Source of the DNA: Paenibacillus sp. FSL K6-1330 | GTDB lineage: Bacteria > Bacillota > Bacilli > Paenibacillales > Paenibacillaceae | Assembly: GCF_037976825.1 (NCBI RefSeq) | Contig: NZ_CP150269.1 | Span: 2,679,501-2,743,500 of the forward strand | Direction: 5' to 3' | DNA length: 64,000 bases | Shown here: positions 44,341 to 53,512 of the stretch, one piece after another | Layout: each line of letters starts with the position of its first letter | Position numbering within the stretch: the first letter of the stretch is position 1 | Program-made: the position numbers and the translations under genes | The notes under the pieces: model-generated | The model's input: only the letters and a program-made list of their open reading frames with translations | Told to the model about the DNA's origin: nothing | Database searches by the model: none

Positions 44341-44765
44341 TGTTGTCCATTCTGCAAGGGATATTCACCTGTGTTCTTGGCGTAGCTGGGGGCATCGCCG
44401 TCGGCGGGGGAGTCATTGCGCTCATCATCGTGCTGGACATCATCCCGAGATTGTCCCAACTGACGGCAACTTATAGCCGGGTCCATTGGTATGAAGGGGC
44501 TTTAATAGCGGGATCTTTTATCGGCACGGTGGCCGATTTCTGGAGATGGTCCGTTCCATTGGGACCGGTTGTGAGTACCGTGATCGGATTGATGTGCGGG
44601 ATTTTCATCGGCATGCTGGCAGCGGCATTGACGGAAGTATTGAACGTATTGCCGATTCTGGCCAAGCGGCTCCGGTTGACGGGGTATTTGTTTGGTCTTC
44701 TTATGGCGATGGTGGCAGGCAAGGTGGCGGGCTCTCTGTTCGACTGGTTTGTTTACAACAAGTGA
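44337..44765 (+). CDS. spoVAB: Stage V sporulation protein AB
   Basis: A 142-residue membrane protein with four predicted helices (for example CVLGVAGGIAVGGGVIALII). It overlaps spoVAA by 4 bases; an alternative ATG lies at 44340. Role as for SpoVAA. In B. subtilis spoVAC follows; here spoVAF follows instead. Confidence 0.88.
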   Translation: MMLSILQGIFTCVLGVAGGIAVGGGVIALIIVLDIIPRLSQLTATYSRVHWYEGALIAGSFIGTVADFWRWSVPLGPVVSTVIGLMCGIFIGMLAAALTEVLNVLPILAKRLRLTGYLFGLLMAMVAGKVAGSLFDWFVYNK

Positions 44766-44788
44766 TAGTTATGGCTAGGAGGTAGGTT

Positions 44789-46423
44789 ATGGACGAGAAA
44801 ACAACACATAACGGCGAACTGGAAACCGATATTCCGATCATTCCCCCATCGGAGATCAAAGCGTTGGAGGAAAAAGAGCTGAGGGAGAAGAGGGAGGCCG
44901 AAACCTCCGACAGTACCGAGGAATCCGTCATCTACTGGCAGCAAACGGACCATGTTCCCGCGAAGCTGAGTGAACTGAAAAAAGTGCTTAAGGAAGTTAT
45001 CGGTCTTGGGGTTTCTTTTGATGTGATATTCCGTGAAATGAACTTTGCCGGCAGAAATGCGGGGCTTCTCTTCTTAAACGGCTTCACGAATGATGTCGTG
45101 GTGACGGATATATTGACAAGGCTGACGTACCTGACACCAGAGGATGTGAGCAACCAGGCACTTACCGAGATGATGACCCGCTATATTCCCCATGTCCAAG
45201 TGGAGCGGGATACAAGACTCAGCAAAGTGATTAACGAAGTGCTCTCCGGTATATGTGCGCTGTTCATTGAGGATGCGCATTCCGCCATCTTGTTGGATAC
45301 CCGGAAATATCCTGTGCGCGGGCTCGAAGAGCCTGCGGTGGAACGCGTTGTTCGCGGCGCAAGGGACGGGTTTACGGAGACGCTCGTTACCAACGTGAAC
45401 CTGGTGCGAAGACGGGTTCGCGATCCGGGACTGCACATAGAGGTCATGAAGGTCGGAAGACGGACGAGAACGGACGTATGCCTGGTTTTCATTGATGACA
45501 TCGCGGACCGTACCCAAGTTGAGGCGATTCGCAGCAAAATCCAGGAAGTGGATTTAGAGGGGCTTCCTCTCGGTGATAAGCAGCTCGAAGAAGCAATTGT
45601 GAACAAAGGCTGGCACCCTTTTCCGCTGGTCAGATATTCGGAACGGCCGGATGTTGTATCCTCCCATCTGCTTGAAGGCCGAATTGTTATCATGGTAGAT
45701 ACTTCGCCGAGCGTAATGATCATGCCAACCACATTCCTGGATCTCTGCCAGCATGCCGAGGAGAATCGTCAGACCCCGTTTATGGGAACGTACCTGCGCT
45801 GGATACGTTTTATAGGCATTTTTGCATCCATGTTCCTGCTCCCGCTGTGGATGCTGCTGGTTGTCCATCCTGAACTGAAACCACCGGGACTTGATATCAT
45901 CGGTCCGCATGAGAATTCTAAAATTCCGATTATCCTGCAGTTTCTGATTGTTGAATTCGGCGTGGATTTGCTCCGCTTGGCTGCCGTGCATACGCCGACA
46001 CCGTTAGCGTCGGCGATGGGTTTGATCGCTGCGATTTTGATCGGCGATATTGCTGTTAAGACCGGATTGTTTGTTAACGAGGTCGTCCTGTATATGGCGG
46101 TGGCGTCCATTGGGATGTACGCGACCCCGAGTTATGAGCTGGGACTTGCCAACCGGATGGTCAGGCTGCTCCTTCTGCTTGCAACAGCCCTGTTCGCGGT
46201 CAAGGGCTTTGTCATCGGGACGACGCTTCTGATTCTGCTCCTGACGACCCACCGTTCCTACAACTCGTCTTACTTGTGGCCGTTTATACCATTTAGTGCA
46301 AAAGCGATGGGCGAAATTTTGTTCCGCAAACCGCTGCTTCTGTCAAGAAGACGCCCGGCTATCAACAAAACGCGTGACAACACCAAAATGGGCCCTGAAA
46401 TGAATCCGAGAGGCGAGCATTAA
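44789..46423 (+). CDS. spoVAF: SpoVAF / GerA-type spore germination protein
   Basis: A 544-residue member of the GerA/SpoVAF family. A long hydrophilic N-terminal domain (about 1-315) carries family motifs (GFTNDVVVTDIL; DAHSAILLDTRKYPVRGLEE; RSKIQEVDLEGLPLGDKQLE), and four or five helices follow (about 345-500) before a basic tail. SpoVAF with FigP forms a channel that amplifies ion release in germination. It is the third gene here with spoVAC, spoVAD and spoVAE absent. AGGAGGTAGGTT precedes the ATG. Confidence 0.87.
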   Translation: MDEKTTHNGELETDIPIIPPSEIKALEEKELREKREAETSDSTEESVIYWQQTDHVPAKLSELKKVLKEVIGLGVSFDVIFREMNFAGRNAGLLFLNGFTNDVVVTDILTRLTYLTPEDVSNQALTEMMTRYIPHVQVERDTRLSKVINEVLSGICALFIEDAHSAILLDTRKYPVRGLEEPAVERVVRGARDGFTETLVTNVNLVRRRVRDPGLHIEVMKVGRRTRTDVCLVFIDDIADRTQVEAIRSKIQEVDLEGLPLGDKQLEEAIVNKGWHPFPLVRYSERPDVVSSHLLEGRIVIMVDTSPSVMIMPTTFLDLCQHAEENRQTPFMGTYLRWIRFIGIFASMFLLPLWMLLVVHPELKPPGLDIIGPHENSKIPIILQFLIVEFGVDLLRLAAVHTPTPLASAMGLIAAILIGDIAVKTGLFVNEVVLYMAVASIGMYATPSYELGLANRMVRLLLLLATALFAVKGFVIGTTLLILLLTTHRSYNSSYLWPFIPFSAKAMGEILFRKPLLLSRRRPAINKTRDNTKMGPEMNPRGEH

Positions 46424-46456
46424 CAATAACACAAATGTTGTGTTGAAAAATCCATT

Positions 46457-46484
46457 TTGATTACCTTCCGTTGTCTGCTATACT
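46457..46484 (+). promoter_or_regulatory. Sigma-A promoter of lysA
   Basis: TTGATT (46457-46462), 16 bases, TATACT (46479-46484). Just upstream, AACACAA-ATG-TTGTGTT (46428-46444) is an exact 7-bp inverted repeat without a T-run. Confidence 0.55.
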
Positions 46485-46541
46485 GTGAACAATTATTCGA
46501 TTACCCTAATTTTGAATCAATGGATCGGAGGAATTGTAAGC

Positions 46542-47873
46542 ATGTTTTTACACGGTACTAGCAAGATTAACGATCAGGGGCATTTGGAAATCGGCGGGTG
46601 TGACACATCCGATTTAAAAGCTCAATATGGAACACCACTATATATTGTAGACGAGCAGTCGGTCCGTAATCGCTGCCGGGAATACATTGAGGCCTTCAAG
46701 GCGTCCGGTTTGAAGTTCCAAGTCGCGTATGCCAGTAAGGCGTTTTGCGTGATGGCTATGTGTCAATTGGCTGATCAGGAAGGGATGTCGCTTGACGTTG
46801 TTTCCGACGGAGAGCTGTACACCGCACTAGAGGCCGGGTTTCCGGCGGAACGGATTCATTTCCACGGAAATAATAAAACGCCGGATGAGATTGAGATGGC
46901 GCTGGATGCGGAAATCGGCTGTTTCGTTGTCGATAACGTAGTTGAACTGCATATGCTGCAAGCGATTGCTGCCGAGAAGAACCAGAAGGTCAACATTTTG
47001 CTTCGTGTGACACCGGGAGTTGAGGCACATACGCATGAGTATATCTCAACAGGCCAAACGGATTCGAAATTTGGCTTCGATATCGGCAACGGCTCAGCTT
47101 ATGAAGCGGTGAAGCTTGCCGAGGCTCAAGCGAATATTCATTTGATGGGCATTCATTCCCATATCGGCTCCCAGATTTTTGAGGTAGAAGGGTTTCAGAT
47201 GGCTGTTTCACGCGTTGCAGAATTTGCAGCCAAAGTCAAGGCGGGACTCGGCATTACGTTCGAGGTTGTAAATCTTGGCGGCGGATTTGGAATCCGATAT
47301 GTGGACGGGGACACTCCGCTTCATGTATCCGACTACGTAAAAGCGATTACGGATGCGGTGAAGACCCACTTCGCCGGCATTGACAACACGCTCCCTGAAA
47401 TATGGGTCGAACCAGGCCGGAGTATTGTTGGTGACGCAGGCACCACCCTCTACACAGTGGGCACAAGCAAGGATATTCCCGGGGTCCGTAAATACGTTGC
47501 CGTAGACGGCGGAATGACGGACAACCCGCGTCCGGCGCTGTACGAATCGAAATATGAAGCGCTGCTCGCGAACCGGGCGAATGAGAAGCCGGAAGAAACG
47601 GTATCCATTGCCGGCAAGTGCTGTGAGAGCGGAGACATGCTCATCTGGGATCTGGAGCTTCCGAAGGTGGCAACAGGCGATTTGCTGGCCGTATCCTGCA
47701 CAGGCGCATACAACTATTCCATGGCTAGCAACTACAACCGGATCCGTAAACCTGCGGTTGTATTCGTGAAGGACGGACAGAGCAAGCTGGTGGTACGCCG
47801 CGAGTCGCTTGCGGACATCATCAGCCACGACGTAGTGCCGGCAAGTGTAACGAAAGAAACCGTAACGAGCTAA
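46542..47873 (+). CDS. lysA: Diaminopimelate decarboxylase
   Basis: A 443-residue PLP enzyme (ornithine/DAP decarboxylase fold III) making L-lysine from meso-DAP. The PLP Lys is in VAYASKAFCVMAM, the glycine loop in NLGGGFGIRY, EPGRSIVGDAGT, and the active-site Cys in GKCCESGDMLIWD. GGAGG is 10 bases from the ATG at 46542; the longer frame from 46485 has none. lysA-ppiB is the conserved order. Confidence 0.96.
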   Translation: MFLHGTSKINDQGHLEIGGCDTSDLKAQYGTPLYIVDEQSVRNRCREYIEAFKASGLKFQVAYASKAFCVMAMCQLADQEGMSLDVVSDGELYTALEAGFPAERIHFHGNNKTPDEIEMALDAEIGCFVVDNVVELHMLQAIAAEKNQKVNILLRVTPGVEAHTHEYISTGQTDSKFGFDIGNGSAYEAVKLAEAQANIHLMGIHSHIGSQIFEVEGFQMAVSRVAEFAAKVKAGLGITFEVVNLGGGFGIRYVDGDTPLHVSDYVKAITDAVKTHFAGIDNTLPEIWVEPGRSIVGDAGTTLYTVGTSKDIPGVRKYVAVDGGMTDNPRPALYESKYEALLANRANEKPEETVSIAGKCCESGDMLIWDLELPKVATGDLLAVSCTGAYNYSMASNYNRIRKPAVVFVKDGQSKLVVRRESLADIISHDVVPASVTKETVTS

Positions 47874-48083
47874 ACGGATGTTTGTTTTACGGCTCTAATA
47901 TCCTAGAGGGCCCGCCAATGCCACCGGCTGCGGTCAGGGCTCTTTGGCATGCCTTGGACTTGATATGGAATGTGCAAACGGGGACAAGATCATTTTGCTT
48001 CGAGGCTCAATTCATAGTAAACTATAGAATGCATTGTAAAAAAATCGATTGAAGCGTTCTAATAACGGAAGGAGATAACACAT

Positions 48084-48515
48084 ATGGCTAAAAAAGCGAA
48101 GATCACATTGGAGAACGGCAAAGAGGTAGTGCTGGATCTGTTTGAGAATGATGCACCGAACACGGTAGCTAATTTTGAGAAATTGGCAAACTCCGGGTTT
48201 TATAACGGTCTTGTATTCCACCGCGTAATCCCTGGGTTCGTGGCTCAAGGCGGTTGCCCACAGGGAACGGGAACAGGCGGTCCTGGCTATACAATCAACT
48301 GCGAGATCAACCCTAACAAGCATGAGCGTGGCAGCTTGGCCATGGCGCATGCTGGCCGCAACACGGGCGGAAGCCAGTTCTATGTATGCTACGAGCCGCA
48401 GCCGCATTTGGACGGACAACATACGGTGTTCGGTAAAGTCGTTGAGGGCATGGAGTACGTGGATGCATTCAAAGGCCGTGACAAAATGGAAAAAGTAGAA
48501 GTATACGAAGCATAA
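48084..48515 (+). CDS. ppiB: Peptidyl-prolyl cis-trans isomerase B (cyclophilin)
   Basis: A 143-residue cytosolic cyclophilin. The signature [20 protein letters not shown] and the active-site [20 protein letters not shown] are intact. It speeds prolyl isomerisation during folding. GGAAGGAGA precedes the ATG; a terminator follows directly. Confidence 0.95.
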   Translation: MAKKAKITLENGKEVVLDLFENDAPNTVANFEKLANSGFYNGLVFHRVIPGFVAQGGCPQGTGTGGPGYTINCEINPNKHERGSLAMAHAGRNTGGSQFYVCYEPQPHLDGQHTVFGKVVEGMEYVDAFKGRDKMEKVEVYEA

Positions 48516-48533
48516 AAATAGCTTCTGTACAGG

Positions 48534-48565
48534 ACAGGCTCACTCTTAAGGGTGAGCCTGTTTTT
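48534..48565 (+). terminator. Terminator of ppiB
   Basis: ACAGGCTCAC and GTGAGCCTGT form a 10-bp stem followed by TTTTT. Confidence 0.9.
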
Positions 48566-48585
48566 ATTGTTATTCCGGGGAGGGA

Positions 48586-48987
48586 TTACGCAGGGTCAGG
48601 AAATAATTCACGAAGCTCTTCCGGAACAGGCCGACTTTTACGAGTATGCACATCCATCGCCACACTGGTAACGGCGGCATCGGCGCAAAGCTCTTCCTGT
48701 TCGTTGTAAATCTTCTGAATCAGCACATAACTTGTACGACCCATAGAATGCGGTTCGGTCACGATGGTCAGCCGTTCGCCTTGGCCGCACTCCTTGCGGT
48801 AGTTGATGTTGATATTGACGGTAACGGTCTGGACGCCAAGCCGTTTCAGCATATCATATTGAAGACCTCCTGCTTCATACCATTCCTCACGGCCCCACTC
48901 CAGATATTCCAGGTATTTGGCGTTGTTTACATGTCCGTTCACGTCGATTTCCGTTGGACGGACGATAATGTCCAGCGAAGTTTTCAT
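48586..48987 (-). CDS. Hotdog-fold acyl-CoA thioesterase
   Basis: A 133-residue single hotdog domain of the 4-hydroxybenzoyl-CoA thioesterase/FatA group. RPTEIDVNGHVNNAKYLEYL holds the catalytic Asp and the His/Asn motif, followed by RREEWYEAG-like WGREEWYEAG. It should hydrolyse acyl-CoA or acyl-ACP thioesters; the substrate is unknown. It is the only gene between ppiB and the rib operon and lies on the opposite strand. GGAGCGAGCTGCG precedes the ATG. Confidence 0.82.
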   Translation of the reverse strand: MKTSLDIIVRPTEIDVNGHVNNAKYLEYLEWGREEWYEAGGLQYDMLKRLGVQTVTVNININYRKECGQGERLTIVTEPHSMGRTSYVLIQKIYNEQEELCADAAVTSVAMDVHTRKSRPVPEELRELFPDPA

Positions 48988-49131
48988 CGCAGCTCGCTCC
49001 TTTTTAACTGTATCTAGTTCCCGTGTTTATCCTACTAAACTGTTCTCTCTATGGGAAGTATTCTCCTTCTGCAGTCAATACACATATTGGCAAATAAAGT
49101 TATGAACTATAAAATAGTTAGTTGTTTTTTC

Positions 49132-49160
49132 TTGCAATTATTAAAAGGTGGTGATAAGAT
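49132..49160 (+). promoter_or_regulatory. Sigma-A promoter of the riboflavin operon
   Basis: TTGCAA (49132-49137), 17 bases, TAAGAT (49155-49160). It places the transcript start about 25 bases before the FMN riboswitch. Confidence 0.5.
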
Positions 49161-49192
49161 TCTTCATAAGATCAAACAATTTCATATGTTTT

Positions 49193-49369
49193 ATCCTTCG
49201 GGGCAGGGTGAAATTCCCTACCGGCGGTGATGAACGCAGTGATTGAGCTTTTGAAAGCAGATGGCTGCGTCTTAGTCCGTGACCCGGATATGCGTGTGTT
49301 GTTACACACCGTATGCGGTGGACCTGGTGAAAATCCGGGACCGACAGTATAGTCTGGATGGGAGAAGGA
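49193..49369 (+). promoter_or_regulatory. FMN riboswitch (RFN element)
   Basis: Conserved RFN blocks are present in order: TTCGGGGCAGGGTGAAATTC, CCGGCGGTGATGA, AGCAGATGGCTGCGTCT, AGTCCGTGACCC, GGTGGACCTGGTGAAAATCC and GGACCGACAGTATAGTCTGG, ending GATGGGAGAAGGA. The element includes a variable helix (TGTGTTGTTACACA). FMN binding switches off the rib operon through the terminator at 49569. Confidence 0.97.
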
Positions 49370-49568
49370 GTGAGAGACACATAAGCAACATGTGTTATTT
49401 GTGTCTACGCACACAACGTGATATGCGTTATGTGCAGGTTTTCACATGCAATTCAAACCTGTGCTTGCGATGATTGGATGTCGCCGGTTACGGATTTGGG
49501 TCGTTTGTTATAGGCAAAACCTGCATTTATGACGGTTATTTAGTGTGTCAATGATTAACTTCCATCAA

Positions 49569-49609
49569 ACCCTGTTAAGGATTCCCCGAATCTTTGGCAG
49601 GGCTTTTTT
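49569..49609 (+). terminator. Riboswitch-controlled terminator before ribD
   Basis: CCCTG and CAGGG with inner AGGATTC/GAATCTT form a long stem followed by TTTTTT, some 30 bases ahead of ribD. This is the expression platform. The 200 bases between aptamer and terminator hold no supported gene; parts are likely antiterminator sequence. Confidence 0.8.
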
Positions 49610-49640
49610 ATGTGAACATTGGGAAAGGGGCATGTTTACC

Positions 49641-50741
49641 ATGGATATCGTCAACGATGAATTCTATATGTCACTTGCGCTGGACCTAGCTGAACGTGCT
49701 CAGGGTCAAACCGGGATAAATCCGGTTGTCGGCTGTGTCGTTGTTAAGGATGGTGCGCTTGCAGGGGTGGGAACGCATTTGGAGCGCGGAACACCGCACG
49801 CTGAGGTTCATGCCCTAAATATGGCTGGCAGCAAAGCTGCGGGCAGTACGGTGTATGTGACACTGGAGCCCTGCAGTCACTATGGTACGACGCCGCCCTG
49901 CAGCGAGAGGCTGATTGCCGAGGGTGTTCAGCGAGTGGTTGTTGCTTGCGAGGACCCTAATCCTCTGGTTGCGGGCAAAGGGATTCAAATGCTGCGCGCA
50001 GCGGGAATCCGGGTTGAGACCGGTGTCCTTAAGGAACGTGCGCTTCGCTTGAACGAAACCTTCATTAAGTTCATTACGACGGGTCTGCCCTTCGTAACGT
50101 TAAAGACGGCCAGCACGCTGGACGGCAAAATCGCTTCGAAAACCGGCGATAGCAAGTGGATATCCAATGAAGAATCAAGAGAGCTTGTGCATACGCTGCG
50201 TCATCGCCATCAAGGCATCATGGTTGGCGTGTCAACAGTTATCGCGGATAATCCGAGCCTGACAACGAGACTTGGTGTGAAAGGTTTGCATCCGATTAGG
50301 ATCATCGTGGATTCCAGCCTGCGAATCCCGCCCGACAGCCATGTCGTGACAGACGGATCGGCGCCAACGTGGATCTTGACGACGGAGAAGGCCGATGAGT
50401 CGAAGCGGATCGGGCTGGAAGAGCTGGGCGTTCAGGTCATCCCCTGCGGGCCAGGTCCACGTGTGGATCTGAAGGCTGGGCTGGCGAAGCTGGGACAGAA
50501 GGGGATTGCCTCCATTTTGCTGGAAGGTGGCGGTACTCTAAATGGCTCGATGCTGGAACAGAAGCTGGTGGATCGGCTCATCCAGTTTATCGCCCCTAAG
50601 ATTATCGGAGGGTATGATGCACCTGGAAATTACATGTTCAGCGGGTATGAACAGATGGACCAAGCGATTATGCTGACAGGACTTGAGACGGAAAGACTGG
50701 GCGACAATATTTATGTCACCGGGATTCCGGTCTGGAAATAA
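49641..50741 (+). CDS. ribD: Bifunctional riboflavin deaminase/reductase RibD
   Basis: A 366-residue enzyme. The N-terminal deaminase domain has the zinc motif HAEVHALNMAG and PCSHYGTTPPCSERL (residues about 50-90); the C-terminal NADPH reductase domain has TLKTASTLDGKIASKTGDS and LLEGGGTLNGSML. It performs the second and third steps from GTP. The ATG at 49641 is 11 bases from AAAGGGG; the one at 49632 touches that site. Confidence 0.95.
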   Translation: MDIVNDEFYMSLALDLAERAQGQTGINPVVGCVVVKDGALAGVGTHLERGTPHAEVHALNMAGSKAAGSTVYVTLEPCSHYGTTPPCSERLIAEGVQRVVVACEDPNPLVAGKGIQMLRAAGIRVETGVLKERALRLNETFIKFITTGLPFVTLKTASTLDGKIASKTGDSKWISNEESRELVHTLRHRHQGIMVGVSTVIADNPSLTTRLGVKGLHPIRIIVDSSLRIPPDSHVVTDGSAPTWILTTEKADESKRIGLEELGVQVIPCGPGPRVDLKAGLAKLGQKGIASILLEGGGTLNGSMLEQKLVDRLIQFIAPKIIGGYDAPGNYMFSGYEQMDQAIMLTGLETERLGDNIYVTGIPVWK

Positions 50742-50764
50742 GGAGAAAGAAAGGAGGGAAGCCT

Positions 50765-51433
50765 GTGTTTACTGGATTGGTTGAGGAGATCGGCGAAATG
50801 AGGCGTATCGGACGGAAAGGCGAAGCCATGCTGCTGAGCATTTCCGCTAGCCGGATCATGAATGATTTAAAGCTGGGGGACAGCGTATCCGTTAATGGCG
50901 TCTGCTTGACAGCCACAACGATTGACAAAGGAATATTTACGGTCGATGTGATGCCGGAAACCTACAGAAATACGAACCTTAAGGAACTGCAGCCAGGCGG
51001 AAAGGTGAATCTGGAACGGGCAATGGCGGCCGGAGGTCGATTTGGAGGCCATATCGTTCAGGGGCATGTGGATGGCGTCGGCGTCATTCGGAATGTGCAG
51101 GCAGATCAGAATGCCGTAGTATACGAGATTGCGCCCGCGAGTGGGGATGTATTCAAATATATCATTCCGAAGGGCTCCGTCACACTGGATGGAATCAGCT
51201 TGACCGTTGTCAAAACAACAGATTCCTCCTTTACGGTATCCATCATCCCCCACACGCTGGCGGAGACGGTGCTGGCATATAAAAAAGCAGGCGATACGAT
51301 TAATATCGAATGCGACATTTTAGGAAAATATGTAGATCACCTGCTGCATTACGGCTCAGAGAGGGCCGGGAGCAGAGGCGGGACAAAACCGGGAATCAGC
51401 AGGGATTATCTTGCAGAGCATGGATTTGCCTAA
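50765..51433 (+). CDS. ribE: Riboflavin synthase alpha chain
   Basis: A 222-residue protein of two lumazine-binding barrels: MFTGLVEEIG and SVSVNGVCLTATTID in the first, HVDGVGVIRN and VTLDGISLTVVKT in the second. It dismutates two lumazines to riboflavin and a diaminouracil. The start is GTG with AAAGGAGGGA about 8 bases upstream. Confidence 0.95.
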   Translation: MFTGLVEEIGEMRRIGRKGEAMLLSISASRIMNDLKLGDSVSVNGVCLTATTIDKGIFTVDVMPETYRNTNLKELQPGGKVNLERAMAAGGRFGGHIVQGHVDGVGVIRNVQADQNAVVYEIAPASGDVFKYIIPKGSVTLDGISLTVVKTTDSSFTVSIIPHTLAETVLAYKKAGDTINIECDILGKYVDHLLHYGSERAGSRGGTKPGISRDYLAEHGFA

Positions 51434-51480
51434 GCCGAGTGCTTCACATAGAGTCTCCATGAGAAGAAGGAGGAGTAGCG

Positions 51481-52719
51481 ATGGATGAGCGCTTTTCATT
51501 TCATACAATCGAAGAGGCGTTAACCGATTTGAAGGAAGGCAAGGTCGTCATTGTCGTAGACGATGAAGACCGTGAGAATGAGGGCGATTTTATCGCATTA
51601 GCTGATATGGCAACTCCGGAGGTCATTAATTTTATGATCACCGAAGGCAGAGGGCTGGTATGTTTGCCCATGACGCAGGCCAGAGCTCAGGAGCTCGACC
51701 TCAAACCGATGGTTACCCAAAATACGGATTATCATGGAACGGCCTTTACGGTCTCCATTGATCATAAGGATACCACGACAGGCATCTCGGCCTATGAGCG
51801 GTCCATCACCGTCAAAGGTATCTTGGATTCGAATGCATCTGCATCCGATTTCCGAAGACCGGGTCATATGTTCCCACTGATCGCAAAAGATGGAGGCGTC
51901 CTGCGCCGGGCAGGGCATACGGAGGCCGCTGTCGATCTTGCCAGATTGAGCGGGTCCTATCCGGCCGGCGTCATCTGCGAGGTAATCAAGGAAGACGGTA
52001 CAATGGCACGGCTGCCGGACCTTGTGGAGATTGCGAAGAAGCATGATCTGAAGCTGATCAGCATCAAGGATCTGATTCATTACCGCAATGAAAAAGAAAA
52101 GCTGGTCCAGCGAGAGGTAGCTGTGCGGATGCCGACCGATTTCGGCGTGTTTCAAGCGGTTGCCTACACCAACGACGTGGACAATAAAGAGCATGTAGCT
52201 TTGGTAAAAGGGGAGATCGATGGGAATGAGCCTGTCCTCGTACGCGTGCATTCCGAGTGCCTGACAGGAGATGTGTTCCACTCCCATCGCTGCGATTGCG
52301 GTCCCCAATTCGAGGCGGCCCTCCGCCAAATCGATGAAGCGGGCAGAGGCGTTCTTCTCTACATGCGCCAGGAGGGGCGGGGCATCGGCTTAATCAACAA
52401 ACTGAAAGCCTACAAGCTCCAGGAGGAGGGACTCGACACGGTAGACGCCAACCTGAAGCTCGGCTTTGCGGCAGATCTGCGTGATTACGGCATCGGAGCC
52501 CAGATCCTGAAGGATTTGGGGATCAGAAAAATTCGCTTGCTGACAAACAATCCACGCAAAATCAAAGGCCTCGAAGGATACGGCTTGGAGGTGGTCGAGC
52601 GCGTTCCGATCCAAATGCCGGAGAACGAGGATAACACGGGCTACCTGCATACCAAGCAAGCCAAGCTCGGGCATATGCTGAAATTCAACGATATTGAGCA
52701 GAACGAGAGCACCAATTAA
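51481..52719 (+). CDS. ribBA: Bifunctional DHBP synthase / GTP cyclohydrolase II
   Basis: A 412-residue fusion. Residues 1-205 are 3,4-dihydroxy-2-butanone 4-phosphate synthase ([34 protein letters not shown]); 206-412 are GTP cyclohydrolase II (zinc Cys in [39 protein letters not shown]). It supplies both precursors of lumazine. AAGGAGGAGTAGCG precedes the ATG. Confidence 0.96.
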   Translation: MDERFSFHTIEEALTDLKEGKVVIVVDDEDRENEGDFIALADMATPEVINFMITEGRGLVCLPMTQARAQELDLKPMVTQNTDYHGTAFTVSIDHKDTTTGISAYERSITVKGILDSNASASDFRRPGHMFPLIAKDGGVLRRAGHTEAAVDLARLSGSYPAGVICEVIKEDGTMARLPDLVEIAKKHDLKLISIKDLIHYRNEKEKLVQREVAVRMPTDFGVFQAVAYTNDVDNKEHVALVKGEIDGNEPVLVRVHSECLTGDVFHSHRCDCGPQFEAALRQIDEAGRGVLLYMRQEGRGIGLINKLKAYKLQEEGLDTVDANLKLGFAADLRDYGIGAQILKDLGIRKIRLLTNNPRKIKGLEGYGLEVVERVPIQMPENEDNTGYLHTKQAKLGHMLKFNDIEQNESTN

Positions 52720-52774
52720 TCACCACATCACAAAAGGTCAATCATGTGGGGAGGTTTGCCTCATGGAACGACCC

Positions 52775-52880
52775 AGCGAAGAGGACGGAATGCTGCTGGA
52801 GAAGCGGTAGCGGTCGCCTTTAATCCTGATTTCTTCCCTCCAGAAAATAGATCATGAAATCAGGAGTTAACAGCGATCGG
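52775..52880 (+). repeat. Structured intergenic repeat, copy B
   Basis: Between ribBA and ribH the block AAGAGGACGGAATG ... AGCGGTCGCCTTT matches copy A (38551). It is followed by a hairpin with different sequence (AATCCTGATTTC/GAAATCAGGAGTT, loop about 23 bases) and AACAGCGATC. A 15-residue frame (MERPSEEDGMLLEKR, 52763-52810, with GGGGAGG ahead) ends in the conserved block; copy A has a similar frame end (EDETIPDK). The 260-base gap otherwise holds nothing supported. Confidence 0.6.
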
Positions 52881-52979
52881 AAGCAGCAGCCGTCAGCGCA
52901 GCGGACAACCACATCGATGTTATCCCAAATCCCATGTTTGACCTTATATAAACTCCAAACCGAAAGGAAGTTTTCTATT

Positions 52980-53447
52980 ATGGCAACTATATTTGAAGGT
53001 AAATTAGTATCCGAGGGATTAAAGTACGGTATCGTCGTAGGTCGTTTCAACGAGTTCATCACCAGCAAGCTGCTGAGCGGCGCACTGGACGCATTGAAGC
53101 GACACGGCGCACAGGAGAACGAAGTGGATGTCGCGTGGGTGCCGGGAGCGTTTGAAATCCCGCTCATCGCCCAAAAAATGGCAGAAAGCGGCAAATACGA
53201 TGCAATCATCACCTTGGGAACCGTCATTCGCGGCTCTACCACGCACTATGATTATGTGTGCAACGAAGTGGCCAAGGGGGTATCCGCAATTAACCTGAAG
53301 ACCGGTGTACCAACGATTTTCGGTGTCGTCACGACGGAGAATATCGAACAAGCCGTGGAGCGTGCGGGAACGAAGGCTGGCAATAAAGGTTGGGATTCCG
53401 CGATGGCAGCCATCGAGATGGCGAACTTGACGAAAAGCCTAAAATAG
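52980..53447 (+). CDS. ribH: 6,7-dimethyl-8-ribityllumazine synthase
   Basis: A 155-residue icosahedral-capsid enzyme. [16 protein letters not shown], the loop [30 protein letters not shown] with the catalytic His, and [14 protein letters not shown] are intact. It joins the two RibBA/RibD products. The ATG at 52980 has AAAGGAAG upstream; the longer frame to 52854 would overlap the repeat. Confidence 0.96.
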   Translation: MATIFEGKLVSEGLKYGIVVGRFNEFITSKLLSGALDALKRHGAQENEVDVAWVPGAFEIPLIAQKMAESGKYDAIITLGTVIRGSTTHYDYVCNEVAKGVSAINLKTGVPTIFGVVTTENIEQAVERAGTKAGNKGWDSAMAAIEMANLTKSLK

Positions 53448-53456
53448 TGCTTATTT

Positions 53457-53492
53457 AATGTAGTGCTCTTTTTTAGAGCACTGCATTTTATT
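53457..53492 (+). terminator. Terminator of the riboflavin operon
   Basis: AATGTAGTGCTC and GAGCACTGCATT form a 12-bp stem with one mismatch, followed by TTTATTTTTT. Confidence 0.85.
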
Positions 53493-53512
53493 TTTTGGCG
53501 GGAGGATTCACC

